From assembly GCA_964503275.1 (NCBI GenBank), contig CAZCZO010000009.1:1-64000 (forward strand): 64,000 bases of DNA, in the 5' to 3' direction. Of the stretch, positions 63,568 through 64,000 are shown one piece after another; positions within the stretch are counted from its first letter, which is position 1, and each line of letters opens with the position of its first letter. A model generated the notes under the pieces. It had not been told where the DNA came from and ran no database searches. It was given only the letters and a program-made list of their open reading frames with translations. The DNA comes from DASRAP01 sp964503275. Its GTDB lineage: Bacteria > Gemmatimonadota > Gemmatimonadetes > Gemmatimonadales > Gemmatimonadaceae. A program made the position numbers and the translations under genes.

Positions 63568-63578
63568 GGGTGGACTCA
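63555..63578. repeat. Right terminal inverted repeat of the IS3-family element
   Basis: This end overlaps the last codons of the transposase frame and mirrors 62568-62591, with 5 mismatches in 24 positions. Confidence 0.85.
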
Positions 63579-63584
63579 ACTAGC

Positions 63585-63710
63585 GGTGAACCGCACGAGA
63601 GTATTCATTTGGCTGGCCACAAGCATGATGGCGAGACGTCCGAGCCGTACCAGGCAGAGTGTGTCAACCGTGTACGCATGGATAGAGGACCTAACACATG
63701 CATCAAATGA
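63585..63710 (+). pseudogene. Metalloprotease-like gene, 3' fragment left by the IS element (copy 3)
   Basis: Only the last 41 codons remain, starting seven bases after the right end of the IS element. They encode the best-preserved active-site helix in the family, HESIHLAGHKHDG. This is a complete HExxHxxGxxH metzincin-type zinc motif followed by the conserved SEPYQA, NRVRMDRGPNTC tail. The upstream part of the gene is absent on both sides of the element, so insertion was accompanied by a deletion. The stop overlaps the start of the next small secreted-protein gene by 13 bases, as at 59911. Confidence 0.72.
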
Positions 63711-64000
63711 TCCGATGTTGCTTGCTCGTTCTGTTCGCGGCGCTACCCATAGCCGCGCAGCCAAACACGAGGGATCTCACTGCCGGAGACATCGTGTGGG
63801 GAGTCACGACCCTTCGGCGCTATCTCTTACAGGATTCTACACCGATCGACTATTGCCGTCTCCCAGAGCTGTTCGGTGCGGACGGAGTGCTCCCGCAAGA
63901 TCCGCGGCATCCACGTGCCTTGTACCCGACGTTGCGAGACTGCTCGAACGCCGCTCAGGAATCGCGTCCGCGCCTTCGGATCGAGGTGCTCGGTCGCAGC
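63698..64000 (+). CDS. Small secreted protein, family S (copy 2), cut by window edge
   Basis: The first 101 residues of a paralogue of the gene at 59911. A signal peptide (CCLLVLFAALPIAAQ) is followed by DIVWGVTTLRRYLLQDSTPI, then DYCRLPELFGADGVLP and RDCSNAAQESRPRLRIEVLGRS. It shares more than half of its residues with the other copy over this span. Its ATG lies inside the last codons of the protease-like fragment before it. The 3' end lies beyond the window. Confidence 0.72.
   Translation, partial: MHQMIRCCLLVLFAALPIAAQPNTRDLTAGDIVWGVTTLRRYLLQDSTPIDYCRLPELFGADGVLPQDPRHPRALYPTLRDCSNAAQESRPRLRIEVLGRS

Larger units (their letters stand above)
62568..63578 (+). mobile_element. IS3-family insertion sequence (about 1.0 kb, defective)
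   Basis: A 1011-bp element bounded by 24-bp terminal inverted repeats (62568-62591 and 63555-63578). These match at 19 of 24 positions and start with TGAGTCCAC, the TGA-type end of the IS3 family. It encodes one transposase frame. Normal IS3 elements are about 1.2-1.3 kb; this one has lost roughly 180 bases from the middle of the catalytic region. The bases flanking the two ends (GAA left, ACT right) do not match, so no target duplication is visible. It probably moved or survives only by help from another copy, or is fixed. Confidence 0.88.

Overview
The window comes from a high-GC, two-membraned bacterium. The best guess is a member of the Gemmatimonadota (FCB group). The evidence is GC-rich third codon positions, an outer-membrane machinery set (LptF/LptG, MlaE/MlaD, Omp85-type barrel, secretin), a very long SprA-like protein typical of the Bacteroidetes/FCB lineage, and many GTG/TTG starts with ATGA/GTGA stop-start overlaps. 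The phylum call is inference from gene content; no rRNA gene is present.

Layout. Positions 1-7.8 kb are mostly leftward: an edge-truncated ABC exporter, heme O synthase behind a small membrane protein, then (after a rightward amino-acid permease) an overlapping lptF-lptG-mlaE-mlaD operon. Positions 7.9-20.8 kb are rightward: a 2098-residue SprA-like protein overlapping a glutaminyl-cyclase-like M28 enzyme, a ComEA-like helix-hairpin-helix protein, the type IV pilus motor genes pilB-pilT-pilC and a DUF481 protein. Positions 20.8-30.8 kb are mixed housekeeping and envelope genes: a sulfur pair (TauE exporter plus MBL-rhodanese fusion), an Omp85-like barrel, a carboxylesterase, an S4-domain RNA-binding protein, several small secreted proteins and an ArfB-like peptide-release factor.

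Positions 30.8-47.1 kb form the second half of the pilus system: pilS-pilR, four membrane or cytosolic glycosyltransferase-type genes (including two tandem TMTC-like proteins), the pilin gene behind a clear sigma-54 -24/-12 promoter, three minor prepilin-like genes, and pilMNOPQ. This continues into aroC-aroK, a short Smg-like protein, topA with an unusual amino-terminal Lys/Ala tail, trmFO and xerC. Two related outer-membrane proteins, hslVU and argF end the orderly part at 58.6 kb.

Positions 58.6-64 kb look different: AT-richer, fragmentary and repeat-bearing. An antitoxin is followed by a ParE toxin gene broken by an in-frame amber codon. Then come at least three copies (all degenerate or truncated) of a putative secreted zinc-metalloprotease-like family, two of them overlapping related small secreted-protein genes, interleaved with other exported proteins and an IS3-family element. 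The element's transposase has lost the segment that carries the first catalytic aspartate. This duplicated protease-like plus small-secreted-protein cassette array is the part of the window least explained by known systems.
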